Assembly: GCA_033977485.1 (NCBI GenBank)
Contig: CM066993.1
Location: 25,410,001-25,474,000, forward strand
DNA length: 64,000 bases
DNA from: Hydrangea macrophylla
Lineage: Eukaryota > Streptophyta > Magnoliopsida > Cornales > Hydrangeaceae
Direction: 5' to 3'
Shown here piece after piece: positions 22,347 through 35,130 of this stretch. The translations under genes and the position numbers were made by a program. The first letter of the stretch is position 1; every line of letters starts with the position of its first letter. The notes beneath the pieces were generated by a model. That model was not told the origin of the DNA, searched no databases, and saw only the letters and a list, made by a program, of their open reading frames with translations.

Positions 22347-24104
22347 ATGGCTGAAATTCCACCACAATCCACTTCATCCCCCAGCCCAGAGGAGAGTGAT
22401 ACTGACCCTGTGTCACGGGCACAAGAGACCTTAAAACAATTCTAAAGCGCCGCTTTTAAGGGAGTAAGTCTGCAAGTATTGGAACCCTCTCCTGATTTTA
22501 CTCTTCCTATTCTTGGCTCGAGTGTTGCCCAAGAATTTGTTCTTCCTAGGGTTTCCAAACTTTTCCCAACGAATGGCCTATTCCTATCTGAGCACCCCCA
22601 TCCTCCACTTTATAGATGAAGCAATAGCAACAATATCCATTTCTGGCCCTCAAAGCCCTTGCCACAGTGGCTAGGGTTACCCCCACAAGCTGTATCAATG
22701 GAAGAAATAGAGCAGCCATGATCTGATTCAATTATCTATAATGCCCCTGCCCATAAACATTCCTCTCCTCTCTTCTGTTCTAGCTTTTTGATCCGTGTCC
22801 ACCAATTCTTTTCACTTCCCTTGTGGGATGACGTCCCCCATTCTTCTTGACTTGGCTTTCCTAATTAAGGTGAGGCTAGATGGTGATCCAATTAATTCCC
22901 AATTGTCCCAGAGAACCTACTCCGTTTTTTCCATTACTATTGGCTTTGAAAATAACACAAGCTATCAGTCCTTCATCCTAGAACATAAGAAGGCTGATGG
23001 GCCTTTGACTGATGCTGAATATCTTGCTTTCCTTACTTTCTTAGTTAGCAAATACTTGACTAGTCCACCCTCTTTTAAGATTGTCAAATCTGATCTACAC
23101 CTGGCCTTGGCCCTGCCTTCTGGCCAAGATTTCACCCCCTTTTCTTCTTGCTCAGATATATAAGGGTTGTTTTAGGCTGATAAATAGTAACTTGGATACC
23201 TTGGGTGACCCCTATAGATCTTGCAATTATGGTTTAACCTGTACATTCCTAAGATTAGCCCTTCTTGCACTACCGTATTTGACCCCTCTATTTATGACCT
23301 GAATTTGGCCACATTCTCTTCTAGTCCCTTCGGGTTCTCCAACTGCTTGAGCTTTTTCTTTTCTCTTAGGACTCCACCTCCTTTTAGGTTCTTGCCCTAT
23401 CATCCTCGTCTTTATGGGCTAGTTTGGTTTAAGGCCTCTTTCATTGAGCCAAATAGTTACCTTAAAATATGGGCATAAATCTTTCTTCTCGAGACTTCCA
23501 TCACCCAGTGATGAAAGAGAGATTAGGTAACAACCAATGGGATGTGGAATCCTATTTTCCAAAATTATTACACACGCCAATTTGGCTTGACCCAAGGTCT
23601 TCCTTATCCCAACTTTCATTAGCCAACTCGGATCTCCTGGCCTGCACTATTTTTAAAACTTATGAGGTAGACCAGCATGTGGACGAACTAAACAAGCTTC
23701 TCATTGGATGCTTTAAAATTCATCCTTTCTCTCCTAATCCTGCTTCTACTTCCTCCTTTGACACATTTTGGCTAAAGCATTTTGATCGTTGCTTTATTGA
23801 TTATGCCACTCTACTAAATGCATTGTCTCCGTTGCCACCATCACCAATAAATAATCCTTCTATTGGTCAGATTGCAGGCAAACAAAAAAAGAGCCAAGGT
23901 ATAGATCCTGACCTTAAAGTAGAATATGACTCCATCATAAAGTTTGAAGAGTTTTATAAACTAAAATGCAATCCTCAAAAGCCCTCTGAGTCGATCTCGG
24001 AGGTGCATCGAATCCGAATCAGATTGAAAAGGGAAAGGATTGAAAAGAAGGCTCAGAAATGTAGGAAGAGCCCCAAATTGGAAGCAACTCGGTGCTTTTA
24101 CTAA
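22347..24104 (+). pseudogene. Plant mobile domain (PMD, MAIN-like) pseudogene
   Basis: PMD proteins (Pfam PF10536, aminotransferase-like plant mobile domain) occur both as host genes such as MAIN and MAIL1 and inside transposons. The frame from ATG 22347 (MAEIPPQSTSSPSPEESDTD) hits TAA at 22443, continues open to a TGA near 22617, and homologous coding resumes at 22795 with NSFHFPCGMTSPILLDLAFL, the PMD signature. LDGDPI, SITIGF and DAEYLAFLTFLVSKYL follow. The next part (LLAQIYKG at about 23145, then LWFNLYIPKISPS at about 23224) is in shifted frames, and a last frame 23469-24104 carries FDTFWLKHFDRCF and a basic C-terminal end. At least three frame changes and two stops make it a pseudogene. 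It belongs to a different PMD subtype from the one at 46658-48785. Confidence 0.75.
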
Positions 24105-24206
24105 AAATTAGGTTAGGAAGACATGCCCTTTTCCACCCCTAGCTGAATTTGGGAATGCAGAACCGGTTGCCCGAGCTATCGCGTCTGTGGGAGTTACTGT
24201 GGATGG

Positions 24207-27200
24207 TATGGACATGCAGCCTCCGGGAGTCCACTACCCCTTTTTCTTCTGGGGTTTTGGAATTGATTTTCCTTTGAAAGTGTTTGAAGAAAAGAAAGAA
24301 AGTCTGTAAAAATAGATACAGAGTCACCACTTGGTCTTTAAGGAACCAAGAAACCTAATTTTGACTCACCCAAATAGATAAAAGGGCACCAGCATCTCAT
24401 AACCAAAGAACTTGGCTCTAGGTTTTGGTACGAGAGAGTAAGGAGCCTTTATCACATCTAAAACACCCTCAACTCGCTCCGTCTCTCGACGGGCCTCAAC
24501 TAACATCCAAATAATCATCTTATACTATGTTTAGTCTGACAATTAATACTCTGATAGTATATTACATCTCATAAGATTCTTAAAATGGAAGATCAAAAGA
24601 TAAAATATCATTCATAAGATCTAAGCCAAGTATCACACAATGCAAAAGTGAAAGATCACACAAACAAACCTAAGAAAAATTTTCTAATCACATATCAAGT
24701 AATCAGGTTTTCCTAGTCTAGAAGAGGGACATGAATTGTTATTAAAACAAATAATCAAAGAAATAAAAAGTATGGTTAGCAAGCTAGTATAATCCATGTT
24801 AATTCTTGAAAAAGAAGGTTTCTCAATCCACGGGACTGGTGAGAAAGGAAGATTTGATCGAGAGGAAGCATGAAAGTGTGGTCAAGTTCATTCCTTATAA
24901 TCTTCTAAGATTAGGAGTCACAAAAACTCCAAAACTTGCATGGATGCAATGCATGATCCTAGAATGGGTAAAGATTGTAGTGTGTTTTATGTTCATGGAT
25001 TTTCAAAAGTGACCTAGAAATCTAAAGTATGCATGAATGAATGAAGAATGTTATTATAGGATGTTTACAAATGTAGTATGAACTACTTCCTAAGACATGG
25101 GCTAATTTGGATTGCATGTAAACATCTAATCAACAATGAAGTAAAAGAAGCTTGCTGTGAATAGTGGATAGAACAGTGAGCTGATTTTGTAAAAATGGAA
25201 AAGTGAGGTTAGAAATGTTTTCAATTCATGATGTTTTATGGAGATTATCCGTACTATGTTTAGAACACATATCAAAAAGCCAAATTACTATTGAATTTAT
25301 AGATTGACAGAAATCATATGAAAAAGAGAGGTTGCTCATAAACAATATCCGTTCTGTCGACTGAAATGTAGAAAAAACTTTGAAAATGAAAACAACACAT
25401 GTAGAGACCCATATTATACAGAACGTTCCCTACGACATTAAAATTCAAGGGAAAATGAGTTCGGACTACTCGGTTTTGGAAACGTTTTTTAGAAAACAAG
25501 TTGAAAGTCAACTGAGCTGCTGTGACAAAGAAAATAGAATTCCAGGAAGGAATGTTTGGGTCAAAATGGAACCCTTCCAAGTGTTTTTAAATCAAACCAA
25601 AAATGCTGAGTGTTCTTTAATGAGTAAGGAAGACATTTCGAGTGGCCTTGGAATCACCTATTGAGTATTGGACTTAGAATAACATTTTGAAGTTGAACAA
25701 CTCACTATTTTGAAGATTTTGAGAAAAACAAATATTTTATTTCTTGAAATCAAAATGAGGGGTTTAAGAGGGATTTTGAAATTGGGGTTTTGAGGGTGTA
25801 TTTCCATCACAAAATAGAGATTATAACATCTTAGAATATCAATATCAAACTCATATCAAGAACATCCAAGATTGTTGGAGAGCAGTGTTTTCATTTTGTA
25901 AATAACTTCAAGAATATTAAGGAAGTATTGAAGTTAGAATCACAATCTATTAAACATGTTTTTTAGGTCAAGAGCAACTATCCATAAGGATTCACTTACC
26001 TCAAATACCATGTCATCGTCTAGATGATGATGAACTAATAAGTAATTGAAGAAAAATATAAAAGAAATGAGGTAAGAAGAGATGAACATATATAAACAAG
26101 CAAGCAAATAGCAATCAATAGATGATAATCAATGTGATTTTGGACTTGTAACTTGGTGTTTCACTCATATGTGATGACATTTGGACATGGAAGAAGCTTC
26201 CTATCTCATAAATACTCACACAAATGGTGGTTGGATGTATTCAATGTGAAGTAAGAGGAGTAATGGAGTAGAAATAAGGTTGGGAACTCACTTTTATATA
26301 GAAAATCAGTTAGAGAGAGCTCTCTTTCTCTTCTCTAACCTTATCACTACCTCTAAAACTTCCTAAGCTTTTTACTTGCCACCCCCAAATTGAAGAGCAA
26401 AGGGGGGTTTATATAGGCCAATTTGGGGTGGTTTTGGGATTTAAGAAGTGCTCCATTGGTCATAAAAATTTGTGAACATGAAACTACGCATTTGGGCTTT
26501 CAATTATTTAATTGGGCCCCCACACAAAATTACAAAATTGGACTGTTCTGGGGAAGAGTGTCACGGCAGTAATGGACCTGTGGCACGATGGCAGTGGGCC
26601 AATGCCACGATGGCACTGCTCCTCAGATGCCCAGATTATTCTGTTTAGGCCCCCAAAGGTTTTGGTATTCGCAAAAAGGCCCTATTTTGTCCAAATTTCA
26701 CAGAAAATGCATACGAACTCCAAACTGAGCTTGTGATATACCATTGGAAAGGAAATGGAGTGTATTTTTCATAAAAAAAAATAGTTCGAAGATAGGACAC
26801 TTTGAAAAGTTTTGCGGTATTCGCAATAAAAGCTGATTTGATCACCATTTTCACCTTAGAAAAATCACAATAAATCCATTTTAAATCCAAAAATTATATG
26901 TGATATACCATTGGAAAGCTATTGATCTCTAGTATCCATGAAAAATATTTGAAAAATGATACAGTTCTCTTGTTTTAACGTCAACAAATCGGTCAAAACG
27001 GGGATCTCTAGAAGTTCTAGGAACCTCTCGGACCTCCCAGGAGCTGACGTTTTTGTCCGATTTTCTTTTAAAACATTTTTTAGTACTTTTTTCATGACCT
27101 TGGATGATCTCAAAACTTTCTGGCAAATTCGGATAATTTTTGTCAAACCCTGGTCAAGCTTAGTCAAACCTTTGTCAAACCAGTCAACGGGGACTTTCCG

Positions 27201-27485
27201 GCAACTTTCGAGACTTCCGAAGGTCCCTGTGAGCTAAAGATTTCATTTGATTTTATTTTAAAACTTATTTTATCCTTTTCTTTTGACGTAGTGTGTTTCC
27301 AGAACTTTTGGTCTAAATCTGGGAGTGCTTCGGCTTTTAGGGGTATTTTGGTCATTTGTACCACTTTATGAGTATTTTGAGATATAGAATTAGTTCTAGG
27401 AGTCCTTTCGAGTCTTTTCGGTCATCATAAACCACTAGGCTATGGGTCTCCTAAATCTGATAGCCGACAAAATGGGGTGTCTACA
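24207..27485 (-). repeat. Tat 3' LTR (left copy)
   Basis: Starts at tatggacatgcagcctccgg, matching tgtggacacacgacctccgg at 31947, and ends in ggggtgtctaca. The comparison with the right copy is continuous (gagaaaggaagatttgatcg at 24840 against gagaaaggatgatttgatcg at 32586). TATA-like sites on the minus strand are at about 26297 (tatataaaag) and 26409 (tatataaac). A GC-rich inverted-repeat block lies at 26549-26632. The short ORFs inside (24806-25664, 26512-27364) are not genes. Confidence 0.85.
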
Positions 27486-28089
27486 GTTTGCCCCTCTTTG
27501 GCATGAACTTGTGAGGCAACTCATGTAGCTATCGAGTGCCAAAGCTTTGAAGAGACAACTCTTTTTGGATGCTATAGAATTAGGATAAAAGCGTTGCAAA
27601 GGATGCAAGAAACACTGGTGTTAAGACTAGTACTGATCACGCTCTGTGTCAGCTGCCTATGTATCCAAAGGGGAATCATACCAGGACGTAATTCGGGGCA
27701 CAAAGGAACAAATCAGACATGCACAACAAGACAGGAGGATGCTATGCTATGAGGATGATATGCAATGCATGGATATAATATGATTGTTTCCTAAGTCCTA
27801 TCATGTCAAGCGTTCTGATTCTAGTATGAGCTGGTGCTATGGGTGTGTGCCACTCCGAGTGGACTTATGTCATGCTAGTGTTATGTCTAATGGAATCATG
27901 TCAGATTGAGAGCAGAGTGATAAGCACAATGTGTTCAAGCAAAGGATGATTTGAGAGTGATGGGTCGAACAATATGACTAACAGGAAGACAACAAATAGA
28001 TTATAATTTAAATGAGAACAATGAACACGACATATTTTGAATGAGAGTGACAATAAACTAATGATGATTAATGAACTGATGACGTACAA
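27486..28089 (-). other. Tat 3' untranslated DNA
   Basis: Begins with the polypurine-tract complement gtttgcccctctttggca and contains the conserved hairpin-like motif at 27652-27695 (ctgcctatgtatcc, ggggaatcat, gacgtaattc). No gene. Confidence 0.65.
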
Positions 28090-28400
28090 ATCTAGATGAT
28101 GAGTTGACAGTAAACTACTGTGGTTGTCATGGGTTGGACCAATAGTTAGACTAATCGTGATGATGTACTAATTGAGGTGACGAGTCAACAATGAACTACT
28201 ATGACTGCTATGGATTGGACTGACGATGTACTAATCAAGATGATGAGTTGATAGGGAACTACTATGACTGTCATGGATTGGACTAACGATGTACTAATCG
28301 AGACGACGAGTCGATAGTGAACTACTATGACTATCATGGATTGGACTGACAATGTACTAATCGAGATGACGAGTCGATAGTGAACTACTATGACTATCAT
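28090..28400. repeat. Tandem repeat, about 63-bp unit
   Basis: Units containing gaactactatgactgtcatg, gattggactgacgatgtact and aatcgagatgacgagtcgat start at about 28193, 28254, 28319 and 28382. It occupies the hypervariable position beside the 3' LTR. The minus-strand ORF 28185-28400 is a product of the repeat. Confidence 0.85.
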
Positions 28401-29450
28401 GGATTAGACCAGCAATTGGACTAACAGTGATCAAAAGAACTGATGATGTATGGATTGATAAACCTACTGGGGATAAATTGAATCTGCTAGGGATAAAATG
28501 ACTCTTTTAGGGATAAGATGATTCTGCCAATGGAGTAATTGATTGCACTAAAGATAAATTGAACTTGTTGGAGGAAAAACACCTCTTCTAGGGACAATCC
28601 TTCTAGGAGTGAACTAATTATGTAGGGAGGGTAATGACCCTTTCTGGTATGAAAATGGTTTCTTCTAAGGATTTGGAAAGGATGTGGTTTTAATTGATAT
28701 GCACCCCATTTGTTCAGGAAGCTTTTCTAGAGATGAACTAGCTATATTGGAAATGACTTTGCTTGGGATGAGAGGATTTGGCTAGGGAGAGAATTGTTGC
28801 ACTGTGAATAGAGTAATTCAGCTAAGGATGAAGAGCATTTGTGATGTGAATTTGGTTTGTTTGCTACGGAGCTGGTAGAAGATAGCCAGTGGATCTTATT
28901 GATTGTTTTATGAAAACAAATGACTGTGATTGGGGGAGTGTCACCAATGCTCGAGGTACTTGAGACTCTTGTCATGTTGCAACCTTGACAAGTGTCGTGA
29001 CAGTGTTCATAACTTTTGCTTGTATCCACACTTTTTTTTTTATAATTTGGAACCTCCTTAAACCCACACATTTGAGAACATCAGGACGAATGGACTTGAC
29101 AGGAATAACAATGGCAAGTCGGGTTGGTTTGTATGAACTTTGAGTTCTGATACACTTTTATTACTGACTCAACCAAAGAAGAATTGACTCGTCAAAAGTA
29201 ACGGCACGAAGCACCCAAATTGCCATGTGTCTTTATCAGAAACCATGTACTGCTTTTCTTATATGTGCACTTCTCGTCTTATTATGATAGCACTTTTCCA
29301 TTAAATTTGATTTTTAAAAATTCCTCCCTACTGATCTAATCAATACTCTACTTCTCCTAGGAAGTGCTTTCAATTAGTGCCTTAGCTTATAGAATAAAAG
29401 ATACTCTGTTTTAAATTTTTCAAAACAACTTGGTGACTTGAAAACTTGCC
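28401..29450. other. Degenerate repeats and noncoding Tat sequence
   Basis: From 28460 to 28640 a short degenerate unit with ctagggataaa(t/a)tga recurs several times. The rest shows no gene or clear repeat. The minus-strand ORF 28742-29071 has no recognisable domain. Confidence 0.5.
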
Positions 29451-29690
29451 CTTAGTATGAAGGGATTGTTAGGCCAACGAAGTTTGCCCTTAGTTTGATG
29501 TTTAGGAAGTGGAATTCAGGCAAATAAGGGGGGTGACCAAAGTTTGCCCATAGTTTGGACAATGGTTCATTGAAGGTTTGGGGCAAACGAGGTAGGTGAT
29601 CGAAGTTTACCCCTTGTATATAGGGTAGATAATAAAATTCAGGCAAACGAGGTGGGTAGCTGAAGTTTGCTCCTAGTGTGGAAGGTGATT
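29451..29690 (-). repeat. Array of polypurine-tract-like motifs
   Basis: Four units of about 55-65 bp each contain gaagtttgcccntagt preceded by gcaaacgaggtgggtg (at about 29480, 29541, 29605 and 29663). On the minus strand each reads like the element's polypurine tract (agaggggcaaac). The homologous array in the young element is at 49300-49435. Confidence 0.6.
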
Positions 29691-29960
29691 TCTGATTTAA
29701 GGCAAGGACTGTGACTTTAATCTCTTAAATGCTCTTAACTTTTGCCTAGGCACCAGTGAGGTGACCTAGCAAGCTCTTTTATTTCTTTTATTATTGCTCA
29801 CTATGGGTTTAGCTCTAATTTTTTGCCTAGGTGTCCTTTCGGATTTTTGACTTAGTGAGCCATCCTTTTTTTTTTAAAAGTCTACCTACGATCCGCCAAA
29901 TGGGGATCAAGTGAAGACATTGGGGTTGATTATGATGTTGTCAACCAAACCAATCCGATT

Positions 29961-30205
29961 GCCTACGTATCCCTGAGCAGGAATCAGGTCGGGCATAGTT
30001 CAAGGCAAGGTCTTGAAAAAGGGGGGTTGATGATGCTGTTGACCGAAGTGATGCGGTTGCCTACGTATCCTTGAGTAGGAATCAGGTTAAGCGTAGTTCA
30101 TGGCAAGGTCTTGAAAGAATGGGGAGTTGATTATGATGGTGTCGACCGAACCGATGCGGTTGCCTATGTATCCTCGAGTGGGAATCAGGTCGAGCATAGT
30201 TTAAG
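29961..30205 (-). repeat. Three copies of the conserved hairpin-like motif
   Basis: Copies at about 29961, 30058 and 30160 share gttgcctacgtatcc, a short spacer, nggaatcaggt and gcgtagttc, at roughly 100-bp spacing. ctacg and cgtag can pair around an inner tcc/gga pair. Confidence 0.7.
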
Positions 30206-30639
30206 GCTAAGGGATTTGAAAAGGTCGAGGAATGGGGGTTTTTCAAACCAATATTCAATGAAGTTCAAACTTGGGTCACTTGTGGTAGCCTTGAATAACA
30301 AGATTCAGTTTCGATCCCCCCCCCCCCCCCCTCCCTCTTTTTTTTTTGGTTTGAGGATTGACCATTTTCACTTTCACATAGCCAGTCAATTTTGGTTTTT
30401 ATGTAGTTGATTCATGTGAGATCTACTTATTAAAATCTCAAAATTTCACAATGTGCATGTCAGCTCTCAGAATTTGTTTGTGGTCATTCCAAGCCCTTTG
30501 AAACACGATCTAGGCACGATCTAATGTTGACAACCTACATGTTTGATAGTTGGCACCCAAGGAACTTTGTTCACTTGAGAAGTTACCTCCAAATCCCTAA
30601 GATTTATCCTTGTATGATCCAAGGTTGGTAGCATGACCC
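30206..30639. other. Noncoding stretch with poly(C)
   Basis: Contains a run of 16 C at 30316-30331, followed by a T run. No gene or repeat seen otherwise. Confidence 0.5.
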
Positions 30640-30965
30640 CTAGCCCTTTTTTTTCTCTTTAGTAAATCAAATCATTGTTCTAGCTTGCTTGTTATTGTTA
30701 ATTCGTACCTGTCATTTAAGTAGTTAACTTAATTAGTTACCGTTTTACCTTAGTTTTACTCGCGTGATTAGTTTTAGGTTTAGAGTTAGATAGCCTCAAA
30801 ACAACCACCTTTTCTTTCTTTTTGGATACGGTAGTAGTGTATTCGTGTCTTGGAACTATAATCTTCTGGTCTAGTCCCCGTGGAAATCGACCTCGTACCT
30901 ACCCGAGTATTACTTGTTACGATTGATTTGCACTTGAATCATACATATCCCGAGAGCGAACAATC
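30640..30965 (+). repeat. Athila-like LTR remnant
   Basis: The part tccccgtggaaatcgacctc followed by acttgttacgattgatttgc (30880-30935) resembles the 3' portion of the Athila LTR (tccctatgggatcgacctag at 5974, then acttgcacgattac). Only this portion is recognisable, so it is an old insertion scar inside the Tat element where its coding region used to be. Confidence 0.45.
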
Positions 30966-30969
30966 ACCA

Positions 30970-31305
30970 GTAGGAGAGAATTGGAATTTTCTGGAAGAAA
31001 CACAGAATTTCTGGGAAGAACAGGGATTTCAAGGTTTCTAGGAAAAATAAGGATTTGTGAGAAATCTGGGCGGATGGGATAGAGTTTCTGGGAGAAATAG
31101 GAATTTCAGAGTTTCTGGGTAAAACAGGGATATTTGGGTAACTTGGTCAGAGTTACTAAGGGAGGCAGGGATATCTAGATAGTTTGGGCTGTGTTTTTGT
31201 GACAAACAGGTATTTCCAAATGAGTTAGACAATATTTCTAGGAGAAACTGGGAAATAGGGACATCCGGATGAGTTGGGCAGAGTTTCTGGGAGAAACGGT
31301 TGTAT
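30970..31305. repeat. Tandem repeat with tttctgggagaaacaggga
   Basis: Degenerate units of about 25-65 bp containing tttctgggagaaa(c/t)agg, then atttc, then agtttctggg run through this stretch. The minus-strand ORF at 31038-31232 follows from the repeat. Confidence 0.7.
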
Positions 31306-31946
31306 ATGATAGGACCATGTGATGATGGTGATCATACCGTCTAGCAGGTTTTCATACTCCTATGTCTTAGGACTAACAAACAAAGTTTGCAGTGCATATC
31401 TTTGTGAACATAGAGCCGACATCCTTATCATGCTGCCTAGGCAGGTCGACTCAATGTGATCACATGTGAGTGATTGTCCTAGGAATCATAAGAAGGAGGT
31501 TCTGTCCTAGGCCATATAAGCGTCTACACCGCGCAGGTAATCCCGTCAGGGCATGCAACAGTTATATCACATTGTCCTATCCGAAAAGATAAATCAACAG
31601 TCCTAGAAAAGGTTCTATAGGAATCTATGTGCAAAGGCTTGGTTTAGTCAAAGAGGGTCCGTTGACGAGAGTTCCAATATACCGTCAGAGAGACAGTATG
31701 GAAGTTTTTACTCTTTTTGATATACCTTGGAAGGTACAATATCAATTGTGATTTGTGCCCTGGTACAGCAATTAAGACTTGAACAAACTCAGTGCTGCAT
31801 TTCAGATATAGTCGTGAGTGGGAAATGCAGGAGTGCAATGCGATGAATCAGACACAGCAAAAAGATGATTTTAAGATGCTTCTTATGAGTCAGACCTCTG
31901 CATTATTTCATTTTGAAAATAAAAGTCCCCAGTAGAGTCGCCATAT
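31306..31946 (-). other. Tat 5' untranslated region and primer site
   Basis: Aligned by eye to the 5' untranslated parts of the other two Tat elements (catcacattgtcct and ggttctatag near 31560-31620, compare 57608-57660). The primer-site complement ccccagtagagtcgcca is at 31927-31943, three bases before the LTR. Unlike the copy at 17271, only the terminal part of tRNA-Arg is matched. Confidence 0.75.
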
Positions 31947-34900
31947 TGTGGACACACGACCTCCGGGAGTCCCACCACCCCGCCTTTTCTTTCGGGGTTT
32001 CGAAATTGATTTTTCTTTGAAAGTGTTTGAAGAATAGAAGAAAGAAAGTCTGTGAAAATAGATACAGAGTCAGCACTTGGTCTTTAAGGAACCACGAAAC
32101 CTAATTTTGACTCACCCAAATGGATAAAGGGCACCGGCCCTTCATAACCAAAGAACTTGGCTCGGGATTTTGGTACGAGAGAGGAAGGAGCCTTTATCAT
32201 GACCAAAACACCCTCAACTCATCCTGTCTCTCGACGGGCCTCAATTAGCATCCAAAAAATTATCTTATACTATGTTTGGTTCGACAATTAATACTATGAT
32301 AGTATATTACATCTCATAAGAATCTTGAAATGAAAGATCAAAAGATAAAATATCATTCATAAGATCTGAGCTACGTATCACACAATGCAAAAGTGAAAGA
32401 TCACACAAACATACCTAGGAAAAATTGTCTAATCACATATCAAGTAATCATGTTTTCCTAGTCTTGAAGGAGGACATGGATTGTTCTTGAAACAAACAAT
32501 CAAAGAAATCAAAAATATGCTTAGCAAGCTAGTATGATGCATGTTAATTCTTGAAAAAGAAGACCTCTCAATCCCTGGGACACATGAGAAAGGATGATTT
32601 GATCGAGAGGAAGCATGAAATTGTGATCAAGTTCATTCCTTATAATCTTCTTAGATTAGGAGTCACAAAAACTGCAAATCTTGCATGGATGCAATGTATG
32701 ATCCTAGAATGTGCAAAGGATGTAGTGTGTTTTGTGTTCATGGATTTTCTAAAGTGACATAGAAATCTAAAGTATGCCTGAATGAATGAAGATTGTTATT
32801 ATAGGATATGTAAAAATGTAGTATGAACTACTTCCTAAGATTTGGGCTAATTTGGATTGCATGTGAATATCTAATCAAAGAATAAAAGTAAAGCAAGCTT
32901 GCTGTGAATAGTGGACAGAATAGTGATGGATTTTGTAAAAATGGAAAGGTGAGGTAAGAAATATTTTTAATTCATGATTTTTTATGGAGATCATCCTTAT
33001 TGTGTCTGAAACACATATCAAACAGCCAAATAACTATTGAAGGTACAGATTGAGAGAAATCATATGAAGAAGAGAGGTTGCTCAGAAAAAGAATTGTACT
33101 ATCGACTAAAATGTTGAAACATCATTGAAACTGCAGACAAAACATTTAGATGGCCATATTATATAGAAGGTTCACTAAGACACTGAAGTTTAAGGGAAAA
33201 ATGAGTTGGTACTACATGTTTTTGGAAAAGTTTTAAAAAAAAACAAGTTGCAAGTCAATTGAGCTGCTGTGATAGAGAAAACAGAATGTCTCGAAGGAAT
33301 GTTTAGGTAAAAATGGAACCGTTCTAAGTGTTTTTAAATCAAACCAAAAATCGTGGGTGTTCTTTAATGAGTTAGGAAGACTTTTCAAGTGGCCTTGTAA
33401 TCACCCATTGAGTATTGAACTCAGAATGATATTTTGAAGTTGAACAACTCACTGTTTTGAAGATTTTGAGAAAAACAAAAGTTTTATTTCTTGAAATCAA
33501 AATGAGGGGTTTAAGAGGGATTTTGAAATAGGGGTTTTAAGGGTGTATTTCCAGCACCAAATGGAGATTATACCTCTGAGAGTATCAACATCAAACTCAT
33601 ATCAAGAACATCCAAGATTGGTGGAGAGCATTATTTTCATTTTGGAAATAACTTCAAGAATATTCGAGAAGTATTAAAGTTAGAATCATCATCTATCAAA
33701 CATGTTTTTGAGGTCAAGAGCTACTATCCATAAGGATTCACTCACCTCAAATACCATGTCGTCATCTAGATGATGATGAAAGAGTAAACAATCAAATAAA
33801 AATAAAAATAAATTAGGTAAGAAGAGATGAACATATATAAACAAGCAAGCAAATAGAAATCAATAGATGATATATAATCAATTTGATTTTGGACTTGTAG
33901 CTTGGTGTTTCACTCATATTTAGTGACATTTGGACATAGAAGTAGATTCCTATCTCATAAATACTCACAAAAATGGTGGTTAGATGTATTGAATGTGAAG
34001 TAAGAGGAGTACTGGAGTAGAAACAAGGTTGGGTACTCACTTTTATGCAGAAAATCAGTAGGAGGGAGCTCTCTTTCTCTTCTCTAACATTATCTCTACC
34101 TCTAAAACATCCTATGCTTTTCACTTGCCACCCCCAAAATGAAGAGCATAGGGGGATTTATTTAGGCCAATTTGGGATAGTTTTGGGATTTAAGAAGTGC
34201 TACCATTGGTCCCAAACATCTGTGAACAATAAACTATGTCGTTTTGGCTTTCAATTATTCAATTTGGGCCCCCAAACAAAATTACAAAAATGGACTGTTC
34301 TAGGGGAGAGTACTACGGTAGCATTAGGCCTGTGCTGCGGTGGCAGTGGGCTAGTGCCACAGTGGCACTACTCCTCAGATGCCCAAATTATTCTGTTTGG
34401 GCCCCTAGAGGTTCTGGTATTCACAAAAAGGCCCCATTTCATCCAAAATTCGGAGAAAATGCGTACGAACTCTAAATTGAGCATGTGATATACCATTGGA
34501 AAGGTAATGGAGTTTACTTTTCATAAAAATATAGTTTGAAGATAGGTCAATTTGAAATGTTTTGTGGTATTCGTGATAAAAACCAATTTGATCGTCTAAT
34601 TCACCTTCGAAATTCATAACAAATCCGTTTTAAATCCAAAAATAATATGTGATATACCATTGGAAAGCTATTGACCTCTAATATCCATGAAAAATATTTG
34701 AAAGATGATGTAGTGCTCTTGTTTCAAAGTCAACTTTTAGGTCAAATCGGTTAAATGGGGGATCTCTAGAAGTTCTGGGAACCTCCTATAGAGCTCCCAC
34801 AAGCTGATGTTTTCGTCCGATTTCTTTTAAAACTCGTTTTAGTACTTTTCACATAATCAAGGATGATCTCGAAACTTATGAGTGAATTCGGATAATTTTG

Positions 34901-35130
34901 GTCAAACCCTGGTCAAGCTTGGTCAAACCGGTTAACGGGGATTTTCCGGGAACTTTCGGGACTTCCGAAGGTCCCTGGGAGCTGACGATTTCATCCTATT
35001 TTGTTTAAAAACTCATTTTACTTCTTTTCTTACGACTTAGTGTGTTTCCAGAACTTTTGGTCCAAATCTAGGAGTGTTTGGGCTTTAGGGGCATTTTGGT
35101 CATTTGTACCACTTTTTGAGTATTTTAAGA
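31947..35130 (-). repeat. Tat 5' LTR (right copy), truncated
   Basis: Starts tgtggacacacgacctccgg and follows the left LTR to gagtattttaagagat, about 120 bases short of the expected end, where chromovirus LTR sequence begins. It has numerous substitutions and small indels relative to the left copy, so the insertion is old. Confidence 0.82.

Larger units (their letters stand above)
24207..35130 (-). mobile_element. Nonautonomous Tat retrotransposon (no coding region)
   Basis: Two similar but visibly diverged LTRs (24207-27485 and 31947-35130) enclose only 4.46 kb of internal DNA. Next to the left LTR is the polypurine-tract complement (gtttgcccctctttggca) and next to the right LTR the primer-site complement (ccccagtagagtcgcca), so the element runs on the minus strand. 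The internal part keeps the 3' noncoding motifs and the 5' untranslated region of the family, but gag, pol and the PMD gene are all missing. The right LTR is cut off at about 35130. Confidence 0.85.

Noticed and set aside
24806..25012. 68-codon ORF with a similar copy at 32551-32757
   Set aside because: The pair is explained by the two LTRs of the gutted Tat element; there is no sign of coding constraint.
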